Of a DNA stretch of 64,000 bases, positions 62,170 to 64,000 are shown one piece after another. Within the stretch, counting starts at the first letter, position 1, and each line of letters begins with the position of its first letter. The DNA lies in contig CM075853.1 in assembly GCA_037975125.1 (NCBI GenBank), positions 49,048,458-49,112,457 on the forward strand. The letters are read 5' to 3'. The DNA is from Latrodectus hesperus. Taxonomy: Eukaryota; Arthropoda; Arachnida; Araneae; Theridiidae. The translations under genes and the position numbers were made by a program. Under the pieces are notes generated by a model. It saw only the letters and a list, made by a program, of their open reading frames with translations, was not told where the DNA came from and made no database searches.

Positions 62170-63090
62170 TTGAGAAAAATTTATACCATTCTTCATGGAG
62201 ACATTGTCAAAGCTCTGGGAAAGATATAGGTGGAAGATGTCAATTCCGTATTAAACGTCCTAAAATAGACCATAACGGATATATTATATTGAGAATGGGT
62301 GGTTGTATACTAAGGTAGACGTTTAATTCATTCACGTGTGCAGCAAACATGATTGGATAAGATAGGTGTATTATCATCCTGGAAAATTTTATTTCCTGCA
62401 AGAAACAAAGTTTGACTATTCGGAGCTAAAATTTCTTTATAGACCTCAACAGTGAATTTTCTTTCCTAACTTACGATCAGTTCTACAGAAAACCAGGACA
62501 TAGATGCCCATACCATGACTGATCCGTCTCTGTGCTTGAGAATTGGAAGGAGTTAATCCTGATCATATTCTTGTCAAGTGTCCTCCAAAGGCGCACCTGT
62601 CCTGTCATATGGAAAGTGTGAAAGACAATTTATCAGATCATACTTCTTTTTTTTTCATTTATCAATGGACCAGGTTTTGTAAATTTGACATCATTGTAGA
62701 TGATGTTTGGCATTAACATGTGTGACACGTGGCTTGAAAATTGCTGTGCTGTCGTTAACATTTTGTTTTTGAATGCACCCTCTAATAGTAATCATTGACA
62801 CTTGAGAAGAATCACTTCTGCTGTGGTTCTTCACTTTTTAGACATTGCAACCCTCTTCGATACCCATCGATCTCTTTCATTAAGCTTCTATTTACATCCA
62901 CTATTTTTCTTTGACAAGCTTGTCTTTCCGAGTGATTTGCGTGCTGTTATGCGTTTAAGCATTGTATCTCTAAAAAGGCCTAAAAATTGGGATGTTTCGT
63001 TCACTCTTGTTCCCGCAAGAAAAGTTCCTACAATTTGGCCTTTTTCAAAATCTGAGATGTCTGGCATTGTACGTCTTTAGAAATAATTAT
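62170..63090 (-). pseudogene. Tc1-like transposase remnant
   Basis: Starting near 63075 the minus strand reads MPDISDFEKGQIVGTFLAG, a hallmark Tc1 N-terminus, then TSQFLGLFRDTMLKRI, KTSLSKKNSG and KLNERDRW. The catalytic core follows in pieces near 62540-62370: LKHRDGSVMVWASMSW, KFTVEVYKEILAPN, QTLFLAGNKIFQDDNTPI. Degraded C-terminal fragments reach about 62170, where they abut the TA microsatellite. Stops and frameshifts are numerous. A + strand open frame at 62802-63080 is only its antisense shadow. Confidence 0.85.
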
Positions 63091-64000
63091 AAACTTAAAG
63101 AACTTCAGTGAAACTTTGGTTCAGAATATATAAATTTCTATTCATAAAAAAATGCTAATTTATATTTAATGATTATTATATGTATGTATATATATATTTT
63201 AAGTATGAAACTATTTAACGATCAATCTGCATTTAATCGTAATTTTTTTTTATCTAAATCAATAAGTTTAATAGTGAGGAATATGAATAGTTATAAAGTT
63301 TTAGGTTATAATTCTATTTATTTATTGAGAGAATTTTCACAAATGCATGTCTTTCTCTTGTTGATTCGTATTTATCAGGTAACAAATAATGTTTTTTTTT
63401 TCTAGGTAAATAACGTGATATGCAGAGCGTATTTTGCCATTTCTTATACTAGAACCTGTTATAAATTATATTAATTATTTAAATAGTTTAATGATTATAT
63501 TTTTCAATCAGAATATTCGTTTAATTATTTTATAACTCGAAACAAACCTTGTAATCAGTCCTTTTGACTTACTCCACACATTTTCAATAACTCTTTTCAA
63601 TAAGATAATTTATTGTATTTCGTTAATCATAAAGACAGATGAAATTTTACTTATGCTAATGTTTCTATAATATCATATATAGCACGAGGTTAAAAAATAA
63701 AATTAGATAATATATTTTAGAATTAATTAAAGTAATATTTTATTACAAGCAAAAGTGTTATCTTAAAAAAATTTTGCTACTGCCAAAAATCCTTGCTTGA
63801 TTGTATTAAATTTTGTACACTCACTTCCAAAAGTTAAGCACGAAGATGTAAAATGCAAAAAAAATCAACAAATACTGCTTTGATTGACAAAAAATTCGGC
63901 AGAAAAGTAGCATATACTATATTTATGCATAAAATGAAATCAATAATTATAAACAGAAATGGAAAGAATATTAAATTTTTGTAAGTCATCAGATAATGAC
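63091..64000. other. Intergenic or intronic, nothing recognised
   Basis: AT-rich with no supported exon. If the EF-hand-like gene continues, this could be intron. The last ~200 bp have the composition of a Tc1-like end (CACTCACTTCCAAAAGTTAAGC near 63819) but without further support. Confidence 0.35.

Overview
This is an AT-rich window of nuclear DNA from an arthropod, most likely a spider. The grounds are intron-split genes with GT-AG junctions, a full-length arthropod-type chitinase, tRNA-derived SINEs, Jockey/I-like LINE remnants, mariner, Tc1, Tigger (pogo) and hAT elements, and many very long (TA)n tracts. There are no operons, ribosome binding sites or CRISPR arrays. The spider assignment is an inference from the style of gene and repeat content, not from a marker gene.

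Three host genes are supported. (1) A homolog of the actin-binding Rho-activating protein ABRA/STARS lies on the + strand at 10654-16234. It has two coding exons around a 5.0 kb intron and encodes 185 residues ending in a Costars domain. (2) A complete secreted chitinase lies on the - strand at 22177-33896. Nine coding exons join with every reading-frame phase agreeing and give 562 residues: signal peptide, GH18 catalytic domain with [10 protein letters not shown], a Ser/Thr/Pro linker carrying repeated Trp pairs, and a C-terminal chitin-binding (CBM14-like) region. A probable 5' untranslated exon ends at 35371. (3) The 5' part of an unrecognised, EF-hand-like gene lies on the + strand at 61115-61683. 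It has three exons and a good candidate core promoter; its end was not found.

The rest is introns, intergenic DNA and transposable elements. From left to right: a LINE fragment (1-1060), a 27-bp minisatellite (2282-2551), a tRNA-SINE (3989-4162), a nearly intact mariner (4353-5619), one end of a hAT element (6996-7640), a second tRNA-SINE with a 12-bp target duplication (18752-18923), a cluster of a second SINE family (19575-20545), more SINE-like copies (29640-31575), a Tc1 with IR/DR ends (38147-39764), a LINE fragment with RT and RNase H (42005-43830), Tc1 debris (44070-45060), a nearly intact Tigger (46393-48662), a third SINE family (53980-54209), and two more Tc1 remnants (59880-60770 and 62170-63090).

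Two small non-autonomous families were resolved by comparing copies within the window. One is a ~255-bp hAT-type MITE present three times, each copy with 8-bp target duplications. The other is a ~400-480 bp palindrome-ended element present twice in opposite orientations. No exotic new cellular system was seen; the most novel material is these MITE families and the Trp-pair linker of the chitinase.
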